DNA from: F1-120-MAGs238 sp964484185
Lineage (GTDB): Bacteria > Planctomycetota > Phycisphaerae > Phycisphaerales > UBA1924
Length of the DNA stretch: 64,000 bases
Direction of reading: 5' to 3'
Assembly: GCA_964484185.1 (NCBI GenBank)
Contig: CAZAEQ010000023.1
Coordinates: 9,576 to 73,575 of the forward strand
Shown: piece after piece, positions 9,535 to 17,165 of the stretch
How positions within the stretch are numbered: position 1 is the stretch's first letter
Layout of the letters: every line of letters begins with the position of its first letter
Notes under the pieces: generated by a model
The model's database searches: none
Told to the model about the DNA's origin: nothing
The model's input: the letters and a program-made list of their open reading frames with translations, nothing else
Made by a program: the position numbers and the translations under genes

Positions 9535-9981
9535 GACGGACCTCCCGAACAAAGTTAAACCTGCAACCATCCCACCCAGTCAACTCTGAGTATGGGATCC
9601 AAACACGTCAGCTCAGGCCTGAAGCCCAGCCTCTGGCAGCGGCGATTATACCCGATCCGAAGCCCCGGTCGATTATCGCCCTCTACTTTGGCAAACGCTT
9701 CTCGGTCCACCCCTAACCCGCAAATTGCGCCATTTCTTCCCTAGAGACCCACCAGTACCGCAATACTGGCCCTTGACAACACCGGAATCGAAACCTCAGG
9801 CTCGTTCCATGCGCATCGTTTTCCGATAGGGCAAAGCGGCAGGATGCCCAGTGGCTGGATTCGAGTTGTTTGAATCCGCCCGCCAGCAGTGCAGTTATTC
9901 GCACCGCTGAAACTTTAGAGGGGTCGCACGAAACGTGGTGGAACAGGCTTCGTGTGCGCTGGCTTGCCCGGGGGTGTTGTT
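9535..9981. other. Intergenic region without recognisable gene
   Basis: Divergent space of 447 bases between acpP (minus) and the DUF1444 gene (plus). It should carry both promoters. No tRNA or other RNA structure, no conserved small ORF and no repeat was recognised. A 63-codon minus-strand frame inside it has no family features and no ribosome binding site. Confidence 0.6.
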
Positions 9982-10791
9982 ATGGCCCGTGTACCGAAGG
10001 ATCCCAATACGTTCACTGATTTCGTCGCAAGCCTCATTCGCAAAATGCAGCCCCGATTCGAAGTCGAAGTCCTGGGCACACGCGAACTGCTCGTCAACGG
10101 CCGCCGACTCGATCTCGAAAACCTCTACCGCATGGTCTCCCACGAGCCAGTCCGCGGCAAGCAAATCGTCGATCACTATCTCGATCAGCTCTTTTCCGGC
10201 GAAGCGATGCAACTCCTGGCGATGACGCTCGAGTTTGCCCGTCCCAGAATCATGCCGCGGATTCAGCCTGATTCAATCTTTGAACATCTCAACCGCGAAC
10301 AGGTTGCCCACGTCTCATACGTCAACGGCACCAGTATTGTTTTCGTCACCGATCTTCCCAACATGACCGTCTCGATTACCACCGAGCAGGCTATTCGCTG
10401 GGGACTCTCAATCGATGATCTCGACGAGATCGCCCGCGGCAACCTCGGCCATTACGCCACCGATCTCGATGTGCAATTCATTGAAAGCAAAGAAGGCGGC
10501 CGCGCCGCAATCCTGGGCAACCACGATGGCTACGACGCTGCACGGATACTGCTGGGCGACCTGCATGATCGCCTGAGCGACCAGCTCGGCTGCTCGTTCT
10601 ACGTTGCCACACCAGCCCGCGACATGTTCGTCGCGCTTTCAACCGACCCGGATCCATTTGTCGCACGCCTGCACAATCGCGTTGAGCAGGACTATCGCCG
10701 CCTTCCATACCCCATCACCAGCGATTTCTTCCTGGTCACCCGCGATGGCGTTGCCGGCACTCGCAACATGGCTGAGGTCGATCCCTTCTAA
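9982..10791 (+). CDS. DUF1444 family protein
   Basis: Cytoplasmic protein of 269 residues with no known biochemical role. It shows the DUF1444 (YtpQ-type) pattern: an N-terminal helix with FTDFVASLIRK, the strand VLGTRELLVNGRRLDLENLY, the central FVTDLPNMTVSITTEQA, and the C-terminal ALSTDPD segment. The ATG at 9982 is preferred over one ten codons upstream because GGGGGTG lies about six bases before it and the residue context MARVPKDPNTFTDF fits the family start. It stands alone, and a short hairpin terminator follows 40 bases later. Nothing in the sequence suggests catalysis. Confidence 0.8.
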   Translation: MARVPKDPNTFTDFVASLIRKMQPRFEVEVLGTRELLVNGRRLDLENLYRMVSHEPVRGKQIVDHYLDQLFSGEAMQLLAMTLEFARPRIMPRIQPDSIFEHLNREQVAHVSYVNGTSIVFVTDLPNMTVSITTEQAIRWGLSIDDLDEIARGNLGHYATDLDVQFIESKEGGRAAILGNHDGYDAARILLGDLHDRLSDQLGCSFYVATPARDMFVALSTDPDPFVARLHNRVEQDYRRLPYPITSDFFLVTRDGVAGTRNMAEVDPF

Positions 10792-10831
10792 TTCATTTAC
10801 GTACCAATTAACCCGAGACAGTCCCATGAAG

Positions 10832-10855
10832 CCCGCTCCGCAAGAGCGGGTTTTT
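10832..10855 (+). terminator. Rho-independent terminator
   Basis: Stem CCCGCTC / GAGCGGG (10832-10838, 10844-10850) with loop CGCAA, followed at once by five Ts. It ends the DUF1444 transcript and separates it from the secreted protein gene that starts at 10956. Confidence 0.85.
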
Positions 10856-10955
10856 CCTGTATATTCAACGTTCGGCGAAATTATTAGCTCTTCAATTTCC
10901 CGTTCTCGCTTCTCTCCCGGAGCCTTCCCGTGGCCCTTGCTCCAGGAGTTTTAAT

Positions 10956-12806
10956 ATGAAATCGTCTATACCCGCCGCTGCTGTTTCCCTCATGCTTTCT
11001 GCCGCCGCGTTCGCACAATGTAACGTCCACCGCATTGGTGTCCCCGACTTTGATCAACGCCGCTTTGGCCTTGATGAGAACAACGGCTCCATGCACTGTG
11101 TTCCCACCTCGTCCCTCAACTGGATGGGCTACCTGGCAAATCACGGATTTTCCGCTGCAATGGGATACAGCAGTTCCAACTGGGCCTCAAGCTCCAACTA
11201 CAACCACGTCACCAATCGCGTCGATGTCATGGGCGACCTCAGCGACACGAACTATCTCCTCTCAACTGGCACCTCACTCGGCGATGCAGTCGAGGGAATC
11301 GTCGACTATCTCGATGATTACAACGTTGGCCTCTACGCAATCGTCCTCGGCTACAAAGCTGACGACAGCTGGGCACCGTCTCCCAAGATGATGTACAACC
11401 AGATGAAAGCTGGATACCTCGTCAACTTCTGCTACGGCCGCTACGACCTCGATGGATCTGAGTGGGAACGCGATGGCGGCCACTGCATGACACTTGTCGC
11501 GGTTGAAGATGCTTGCAGCAACAACCCCAAGATCAAGTTCCACAATCCCAATACAAGTCCAAGCAGCGAATCAATCTACTCGCAATCGAGCTTCTCCACC
11601 GACTCCTGGACCACCTCCAAATTTACCGCTAACTTTGACGGCGATGTCCGAGGCCAATGGCAGAAAGTCGGCTCATCGGGAACTACTGGCCGCAAGTTCA
11701 TCGACAAAGTGATCTCGATTCTCCCCAACTTCGGACTTTCTCTTCCACCCGCCCGCGCCAACGGCATTCAGCTTCACCGCCTCTCCTTCCTTACCAACGA
11801 GCCGCAGCAGGATCAGGAAACCATCCTCACGCCAGACAACGCCCCCGTCATCACCGCGTTTCCTTTCGCTCGCGACCCCGGCGCATTTGTCATTACCCGC
11901 GGCGTGGATCGCGAACATCCTTCCAAGCTCTATTTCTACGACATGGTCGAACGGACGTGGAATCCGCTTGAGACTTTTGCAACTGATCCGCTGAGCGCAA
12001 TTCAAGATCGCTTCGGTAACCTTTATATCAACTTTGGCGACAGTGTTCACAAGTACCTCGTCGGAGACGGGTCTGTGCGGCCAGTCTCTTCGGTCACGCC
12101 GCGATATCCAATCGACGCGATGGCGCTCAACGATGCGACGGACGAACTTCATCTGCTCTCATCTGATGCCGGGCACATTCTGACATATCCACTGGGAAAT
12201 CTGGGCGGCGATCCGCTGGACCGGCGCCTGCCTCCGGGCGTTGAACTCCCAGGTGCTCCACTTCTCTGCTACCACCCCAAACTCCAGCGCATGTACATCA
12301 CCAGCGGCGATGCGCGGAGCATCTGGGGAATCAACCCAGGTGCGGCATCGCCGGACTGGGTCGTCAGTGACGTCATGGCGGTTCCCGNNNNNNNNNNCTC
12401 TATGCACTTCACCGACAAGGGAATCATCGCAATTCACTCGCGGAATGGGTATGAAGAATTCGATCGCGAGCCGACTGCCGGTCGACTTATTCCCACATCA
12501 ACGCCGCTCTTCCGCGGCCGCCAGATTAACGGTTTCCTGAACATGCTTCGCTCGCAGCACGACTTTGATCCTCGCACCGAGACTGTTCGCCAGTGGCGCA
12601 ACCTGGACGACCCAGAAGTTGATGCAGATTCACAGGTAGAGTGCCGCGGCGACTTCAACTTTGATGGCGTTGTCGATTTCTTTGATTACCTCGACTTTGT
12701 CCAGGTCTTCTCTGAAGGCAACATGAACGCCGACTTTGATTATGACGGCACCGTTGACTTCTTTGATTATCTTGAATTCCTTGAAGCTTTCAACGAACGC
12801 TGCTGA
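10956..12806 (+). CDS. Secreted C39-like cysteine peptidase fold protein with dockerin-like tail
   Basis: Exported multidomain protein, about 616 codons including an assembly gap of ten Ns. Residues 1-20 are a signal peptide ending AFA|QC. Residues ~25-210 look like a papain/C39-type fold: possible catalytic Cys48 in MHCVPTSS, His176 in GGHCMTLVAVED and Asn197 in KFHNPN. Residues ~260-540 resemble beta-propeller strands (YFYDMVERTW, GNLYINFGDSVHKY). The last 50 residues hold two calcium-loop repeats, DFNFDGVVDFFDYLDF and DFDYDGTVDFFDYLEF, bracketed by Cys, which is the dockerin-like anchor typical of Phycisphaerae. AGGAG seven bases before the ATG supports the start. Peptidase activity is inferred from motif order only; the real length across the gap is unknown. 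Confidence 0.82.
   Translation: MKSSIPAAAVSLMLSAAAFAQCNVHRIGVPDFDQRRFGLDENNGSMHCVPTSSLNWMGYLANHGFSAAMGYSSSNWASSSNYNHVTNRVDVMGDLSDTNYLLSTGTSLGDAVEGIVDYLDDYNVGLYAIVLGYKADDSWAPSPKMMYNQMKAGYLVNFCYGRYDLDGSEWERDGGHCMTLVAVEDACSNNPKIKFHNPNTSPSSESIYSQSSFSTDSWTTSKFTANFDGDVRGQWQKVGSSGTTGRKFIDKVISILPNFGLSLPPARANGIQLHRLSFLTNEPQQDQETILTPDNAPVITAFPFARDPGAFVITRGVDREHPSKLYFYDMVERTWNPLETFATDPLSAIQDRFGNLYINFGDSVHKYLVGDGSVRPVSSVTPRYPIDAMALNDATDELHLLSSDAGHILTYPLGNLGGDPLDRRLPPGVELPGAPLLCYHPKLQRMYITSGDARSIWGINPGAASPDWVVSDVMAVPXXXXSMHFTDKGIIAIHSRNGYEEFDREPTAGRLIPTSTPLFRGRQINGFLNMLRSQHDFDPRTETVRQWRNLDDPEVDADSQVECRGDFNFDGVVDFFDYLDFVQVFSEGNMNADFDYDGTVDFFDYLEFLEAFNERC
12388..12397. other. Assembly gap (ten Ns)
   Basis: Ten undetermined bases inside the C39-like/dockerin gene. 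The reading frame on both sides is the same when the gap is read as ten bases, but ten is a common placeholder, so the true gap size and the local protein sequence are unknown. Confidence 0.98.
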
Positions 12807-12849
12807 GTCGAATTCACCACGCTGACTCAAACTTTCCAGCCCCAAACCC

Positions 12850-12890
12850 AAAGATGTGCGATGGACTTCAAAATCTGTCGCACATCTTTT
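12850..12890 (+). terminator. Rho-independent terminator
   Basis: A perfect 12-base inverted repeat, AAAGATGTGCGA / TCGCACATCTTT (12850-12861, 12878-12889), with a 16-base loop and a short T-run at its end. It lies 43 bases after the stop of the dockerin protein. Confidence 0.75.
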
Positions 12891-12995
12891 CATTTGCCGC
12901 CGGTTCAAGGATCAAGCACTTTTCCTACATATTAAAATACGTTTCCAGCGCGAGTCTCTTTCTACAGTGAAGCAACCCAGGAGTGGAGCGCCCGC

Positions 12996-13502
12996 ATGAC
13001 CATGAAAAAGAAAAGCAAGTCGAATTCCAGGAGCCACGCCGTGGCACACGCCAACATCGTTTCGCGCAAGGAGCTGATACGACTTCTGAACGAAGACCTC
13101 GCACGTGAATACCAGGCCATTATCGCCTATGTGGTGTATTCGCAGGTTCTGAAGGGCGCGGAGTACATGAACATCGCCAAGGAACTTGAGGTGCATGCGG
13201 GCGAGGAACTTCAGCATGCGATCATCCTTTCAAAGCAGATCGACTATCTTGGCGGCATGCCGATCGTTACTCCCAAGCCTGTCAGAACTTCGGAAAAAGC
13301 CACTGACATGTTGCGCTTTGATCTCGAAAACGAAACGGACACAATCAAGCACTATCGCACGCGCGTGCGACAATGTGAAGCGCTTGGCGAGTTTGCGATG
13401 GCCGAGCAGATCCGCGACATCCTGATGCAGGAGCAGGAACACCAGATTGATCTTGCAACAGCGCTTGGAGTAAAGGTGCCAGACATGAGCGATCCAGAGT
13501 AA
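12996..13502 (+). CDS. Ferritin-like / bacterioferritin-type protein
   Basis: Probable iron-storage or ferroxidase protein with a four-helix bundle, 168 residues. A basic N-terminal extension (KKKSKSNSRSH) precedes the bundle. Candidate di-iron ligands are Glu38 (LAREYQAIIAY), Glu71 and His74 (GEELQH), acidic residues in LENETDTIKHY (~110-120), and Glu146 and His149 (EQEHQ). That spacing is of the bacterioferritin/Dps-like type. The start could also be the second ATG at 13002; AGGAG lies about 15 bases upstream. A small membrane-peptide gene follows after 75 bases on the same strand. Whether it forms 24-mers or binds haem cannot be seen; there is no clear Met52-type haem ligand assignment. 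Confidence 0.85.
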   Translation: MTMKKKSKSNSRSHAVAHANIVSRKELIRLLNEDLAREYQAIIAYVVYSQVLKGAEYMNIAKELEVHAGEELQHAIILSKQIDYLGGMPIVTPKPVRTSEKATDMLRFDLENETDTIKHYRTRVRQCEALGEFAMAEQIRDILMQEQEHQIDLATALGVKVPDMSDPE

Positions 13503-13577
13503 TGCACTAGACAGTTCATGCAACCTGATTGACTTTGCCAGACGCTAATTGACCGAACACCATTCGAAAGGACGACC

Positions 13578-13748
13578 ATGCTTTACCAGATTCTCGGCAT
13601 CATCCATCTGATTCTCTTTATCATCGCGGCGGTCGAGATTCTCATGTCGAGCAAAGACCTGCTGAAGAAGATCCTTTGGCTGCTTTTGATCTTCCTGCTG
13701 CCATTGATTGGCCTGATCATCTACTTCGTGGCAGGACGCGGGAAGTAG
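13578..13748 (+). CDS. Small membrane protein, PLDc_N (phospholipase D nuclease N-terminal) type
   Basis: Short gene of 56 codons: ATG at 13578 preceded by GAAAGGA at a good distance, TAG at 13746-13748. The peptide has two hydrophobic segments, residues ~4-23 (ILGIIHLILFIIAAVEIL) and ~32-52 (ILWLLLIFLLPLIGLIIYF), joined by the basic turn SSKDLLKK and ending VAGRGK. The P-L-I-G-x-I-I-Y-F core is characteristic of the PLDc_N family, where such two-helix units occur alone or ahead of cardiolipin synthase domains. It follows the ferritin-like gene by 75 bases and may share its transcript. The function of stand-alone members is not established. Confidence 0.82.
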   Translation: MLYQILGIIHLILFIIAAVEILMSSKDLLKKILWLLLIFLLPLIGLIIYFVAGRGK

Positions 13749-13819
13749 ATTCCGGAGCTTGCTCCATCGCTACCCAATTGAAGGTCGCGCGCCCAACACA
13801 GCGAGGACCGTAGCTTTTG

Positions 13820-15637
13820 CTATGGTGCAGGTGCGCCACGCATGCCAGTCCAGACCAGCCGCAAAGCATCGCCAGCGCCGACAAGGCTCTCACCAGCGAT
13901 GATCCCTGCGCACACTGTGATCAGGAATCGCTCTGTCCATTTGGGGACATACTTCGCGAGACCCAGCGCGATGCAGCCGCCCATGAACATGGAAATACTG
14001 TTGTTGGCGGGAATGACAAACGCCAGGCCGAGCGCTGCTGAACTTGGGATGAATGGCTTTGCTTTAGGAAAGAGCTTTTCGACAATGGGCAAGACAACCC
14101 CCACCACTGCGGCAATGGCTATCGCCGTCATTGCCCCTTGTGGAAGGCTGTCGATGCCGTTCTTGAAGACCTCAGCAACGGCCTTCCACTGCGCAACGGC
14201 CGGTGCGGGCCATTCATCAGTGAGAAGCATGGTCTTGGGATCGGGAACGAGGACGAGGTAGAAATAACCGGCAACTGCCGCACCCGCGACGGAACCGAGG
14301 ATCTGCCCGATCACCTGCTTGCGCGCGATTGCGCCGAGCAAGTATCCACACTTCAGGTCGTGCATGAGATCGGAGCACTGGCTGGCTGCACCGGCGGTGA
14401 CGCTGGCGGTCATGAGGTTGGCCGCGGGGCTTGCGGGTACGAGGCCAGCAAACACAAGCTGTGTCACTTTGCCCATCGCGCCGACAGGGTTGACGTTGGT
14501 TTCGCCCGAGACGCGAGTTGAAACTACTGCGAGTGCGAAGGAGAGAAGTACTGCGATCGCGGCGGCCCACCAGGCGATGCCGAAGAACCAGGTCTGGAGG
14601 ATGACGGCGATGACCAGGGCGAGCGTGAGCGAGAAGAGGAACCAGTTACGCGTCACTTCGCCGGTGTCGGCCTTTGGTGCAGCTGTTTCATCTTCAGGCT
14701 GGCGACGGAATGAGCGAACGATTGCGGGAATGGAGAACGAGAAAGAGACAAGCGATGAGACGACCATCAGCGTCACGCCGGGCCAGAGCAGCCAATCGCC
14801 GATTGGGCCGCGGGTTGCGGGCACAATACCACTGTTGACGAGGTTTACAGCGATCACCCCCCATGCCAGGATTGCACCCAGCATGATCGACCAAGCCGCG
14901 CGGAAGCCGATCAGTCCGCCGATAGCGACCATTAACAGTGTTGGATCAAGACCAAACGAATAGGTCGCGGCGGGTGAGCCATTGAGGCTCGCGCCAAATG
15001 CAGTGCGCTTCACCCAGCCCACGATCTCGAACACCTTCATCAATCCACCAGTGAGCGCGCCAAGGCCCAGCATACCGACGCGGCTGAGCGCTTCGCTGCC
15101 GGTGTTGTAGACTTCTTTGAGAGTTTCAGCGCAGGACAAGCCTCCGGGAAAGGGAAGTTTGTCGCGCATGATGAGCTGGCGGCGCAGCCCCATTGCGACC
15201 GAAATGCCGACGAAGCAGACAGTGCTGATCCAGAGGAAGAGCTGCCACCATTGGAATGTCATTCCTTCGAGCAGCGTGAGCGCGGGTATCGCCGAGATCA
15301 GCCCCGCACTGCTCACCGCGCCCGCGGCGGAAATCGAAGCCTGACTGACGTTGTTTTCGAGCTTGTTGATGTTCTTGACTTTGCCGCCCCATAGACCACT
15401 GATGCGGCTGATGACAGACCAGAATGCGAAGGCGAGGAGGATGCCCGTGATGGACATGTTGAGGCCCCATCCAATTTTGAGGCCGGTGTACACATTGCAG
15501 ATGCAGAGCACGCCACCGAGGACCATGCCGGTGAGCGCGGATTTGAAGGTGAGTTGAGGGGTGATGAAGTCGACCGGTACTTCGGGGAGTTCGGTGGGAG
15601 CGGTTGTTGATGTAGGTTGATCGCGATTGTCTGCCAC
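13820..15637 (-). CDS. OPT family oligopeptide transporter
   Basis: Inner-membrane proton-coupled transporter of the OPT superfamily, 605 residues with about 14 to 16 hydrophobic segments. The family signature NVYTGLKIGWGLNMSI follows the first helix, and the second half contains the SQCSDLMHDLKCGYLLGA segment conserved in OPT/YSL proteins. The GTG at 15637 is chosen because AAGGAG lies upstream at good spacing and an Asp/Thr/Pro-rich soluble N-terminus (VADNRDQPTSTTAPTELPEV) then precedes the first helix; a longer in-frame start at 15742 adds low-complexity sequence. It stands alone. Substrates in the family range from oligopeptides to metal chelates and cannot be told here. Confidence 0.92.
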   Translation of the reverse strand: MADNRDQPTSTTAPTELPEVPVDFITPQLTFKSALTGMVLGGVLCICNVYTGLKIGWGLNMSITGILLAFAFWSVISRISGLWGGKVKNINKLENNVSQASISAAGAVSSAGLISAIPALTLLEGMTFQWWQLFLWISTVCFVGISVAMGLRRQLIMRDKLPFPGGLSCAETLKEVYNTGSEALSRVGMLGLGALTGGLMKVFEIVGWVKRTAFGASLNGSPAATYSFGLDPTLLMVAIGGLIGFRAAWSIMLGAILAWGVIAVNLVNSGIVPATRGPIGDWLLWPGVTLMVVSSLVSFSFSIPAIVRSFRRQPEDETAAPKADTGEVTRNWFLFSLTLALVIAVILQTWFFGIAWWAAAIAVLLSFALAVVSTRVSGETNVNPVGAMGKVTQLVFAGLVPASPAANLMTASVTAGAASQCSDLMHDLKCGYLLGAIARKQVIGQILGSVAGAAVAGYFYLVLVPDPKTMLLTDEWPAPAVAQWKAVAEVFKNGIDSLPQGAMTAIAIAAVVGVVLPIVEKLFPKAKPFIPSSAALGLAFVIPANNSISMFMGGCIALGLAKYVPKWTERFLITVCAGIIAGESLVGAGDALRLVWTGMRGAPAP

Positions 15638-16177
15638 AGGCTCTCCTTGTTTCAACGGGGTGTCTGCCGCGATGGGCGCGCGGGGGGAGGGTAGCGAATA
15701 AAGATCGGGTCGAATGTGTCGCTCGGGGCGATGCAGACACACTTGGCATTATGTATCACGGAAGGCGAGAACGGGCGACGGTGTCATTTAACGCAGAGGG
15801 GTAAGAGGTCTTTATGAGGTCGCGGAGGAAGGCGAAGGATTTTGTTTACGCAGAATCGAAAGGGGCTCAACGAAAAATTCAAAGGGACTCATGAGTCCCT
15901 GATCCCCTTTGGTTTTTAGCGTGAAAACGGGGGTGGGCCGGCCAGAGAATCGAGCAGTGGAACAGTTGAGCAGTAGAGATTGGAAGGAGTGGTCATGGGA
16001 TGGTCCTTGGGTTTCGGTTGATAGGTGCCGGGTACGCAACGCAGAGGAGAAGGCAGGGAAAGGGAAGAAGTTGAGAGTTGGGAGTTCAGAGCCAAGGCAA
16101 AAGAGAATCAACATGGATGTATATGGATAGACAGGATGGGAAGAAAAAAGGCACGGGGTCATTAGAGTCTGGGGGTT
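15638..16177. other. Intergenic region with repeats, no convincing gene
   Basis: A stretch of 540 bases between two minus-strand genes. It holds an 18-base perfect palindrome (15883-15900) and, near 16070, a GTTGAGAGTTGGGAGTTCAG tract that resembles the GAGAGTT repeat at 19658. A 116-codon minus-strand frame across it lacks any family feature and reads through the palindrome, so it is not called. Confidence 0.6.
15883..15900. repeat. 18-base perfect palindrome
   Basis: AGGGACTCATGAGTCCCT is identical to its reverse complement. Flanking CAAAG / CCCTTTG bases extend the symmetry loosely. It could be a protein-binding site or a hairpin. It lies 246 bases upstream of the OPT transporter start and 278 bases downstream of the winged-helix-type gene. 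Confidence 0.75.
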
Positions 16178-16810
16178 TCAAACATCGGAGTCGCCGCTGT
16201 CTGGGTTGAGAAAGACATCATCGGTGGTGAGAGCTCGATGTGGGAGGGACCAGGCCCAGAAGCGGGATTTGTCGGAGGAGAGGTGGAGTGTGGACACGAT
16301 GTTGAGGCTGGCTTTGGCGCGCTTGAGGGTTGAGCGGGAGATGCCAAGTTCGCGGCCGCGTTTGAAGAGGTCATCGGCCGGGTATGCGCCGGAAGTGAGT
16401 TCGGTGAGGAGGAAGTGGCGGGCTTCATCGCGTTCGGACTGAGCAGCCTGTTCGCGCTTTGCACGTTCGCCGGATTGTTCGCGGGCGGCCTGATTGCTGG
16501 AATCGCGGCGTTCGAGCTGAAAGCGGGATTTTTCGAAGAGAGCGAGGGCGTGACGGAGGTTGGTTGCGGCGCGGTGGTCGAGGGTGTTGGATTGGAGGAG
16601 TTGATTGAAATGCTGGATCAGGTTGGCCTGCTGGAGGAGGCATTGGGTGGCCGCGTATTTGGAGAAGTCTGGGGCGGATGCGGGTGGGGATTGCGTGTTG
16701 GCGAGGGTTTGTTCCAGGGTTGCGATGAGCTGCTGGAAGTGGAGAGTGTGGGTTGGGATTGAGACCTCGGGGGAAGTCTCAGACGATGGGGATGGGGTTT
16801 GTGTATTCAT
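16178..16810 (-). CDS. Winged-helix-type protein, copy A (RepA/primase C-terminal-like domain)
   Basis: Unrecognised protein of 210 residues, paralogous to the gene at 53982-54515. The N-terminal 125 residues are helical and Gln/Ala/Arg-rich, with a charged stretch (~100-128) that may be a coiled coil. Residues ~128-190 carry a compact domain: DEARHFLLTEL, GAYPADDLF, LGISRSTLKRAKASLNI, then WAWSLP. This pattern resembles the C-terminal DNA-binding-like domain of phage and plasmid AAA ATPases of the RepA/primase-associated type (from memory), but here it stands without any ATPase. No ribosome binding site precedes the ATG; promoter-like elements end about eight bases before it, so the message may be leaderless. 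The role is unknown; DNA binding is an inference. Confidence 0.7.
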   Translation of the reverse strand: MNTQTPSPSSETSPEVSIPTHTLHFQQLIATLEQTLANTQSPPASAPDFSKYAATQCLLQQANLIQHFNQLLQSNTLDHRAATNLRHALALFEKSRFQLERRDSSNQAAREQSGERAKREQAAQSERDEARHFLLTELTSGAYPADDLFKRGRELGISRSTLKRAKASLNIVSTLHLSSDKSRFWAWSLPHRALTTDDVFLNPDSGDSDV

Positions 16811-17165
16811 GCTTGGAGATTAAAGACCTTACGTGTACCTGTCAAGTGTTGCGGCGTTGGTTTGTTGATATTTGCAGTTTTTGGACGGTAGTGGTCCTGC
16901 AATATGTGCGATTTTGTGTCATAAACGCGGTTTTTTGGTGTACCGGACGCTTTGAGGATTTTTTTGTTCCGGTTAGGGTTTTTGCGGATTGGGGGTGGGG
17001 ATATTCGACAATTGGAGTCATTTCTACATGGATGTATCGGGAGACTCTCACATGGCCATTCCACGATGCCAGGCATCCCAACTACTTGAGCAAGCAGAGC
17101 GATGGTCTGACACCGCACGCATATCTGCCTGCACCGATTTGTGCGAGCTGTTAGACTGCGGCTTC
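16811..17165. other. AT-richer divergent region between winged-helix gene and GT2 gene
   Basis: A stretch of 355 bases, clearly richer in T-runs than the surroundings (TTTTTGG, GGTTTTTTGG, GATTTTTTTG near 16880-16970). It must hold promoters for the minus-strand gene ending at 16810 and for the plus-strand cassette. An in-frame extension of the GT2 gene from 17028 (46 extra residues) is possible but has no family support. Confidence 0.55.
16819..16845 (-). promoter_or_regulatory. Candidate sigma-70 promoter of winged-helix copy A
   Basis: On the minus strand, TTGACA (16845-16840) is followed after 15 bases by TTTAAT (16824-16819). The spacing is short of the usual 17 and the -10 can be shifted by a base or two. 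The -10 ends eight bases before the ATG, which would give a leaderless mRNA. Supported by sequence match only. Confidence 0.35.

Noticed and set aside
9713..9904. 63-codon minus-strand ORF upstream of acpP
   Set aside because: No recognisable family; I looked for an rpmF-like ribosomal protein, often found near fatty-acid genes, and did not find one.
15812..16162. 116-codon minus-strand ORF in the gap after the OPT gene
   Set aside because: It reads through the 18-base palindrome and a repeat tract, has unusual composition, no ribosome binding site and no family feature.
16111..17037. 12-base direct repeat ACATGGATGTAT at 16111 and 17026, flanking winged-helix copy A
   Set aside because: In a 64-kb window many 12-base matches are expected by chance, and no terminal inverted repeats or transposase accompany it, so it does not support a mobile element by itself.
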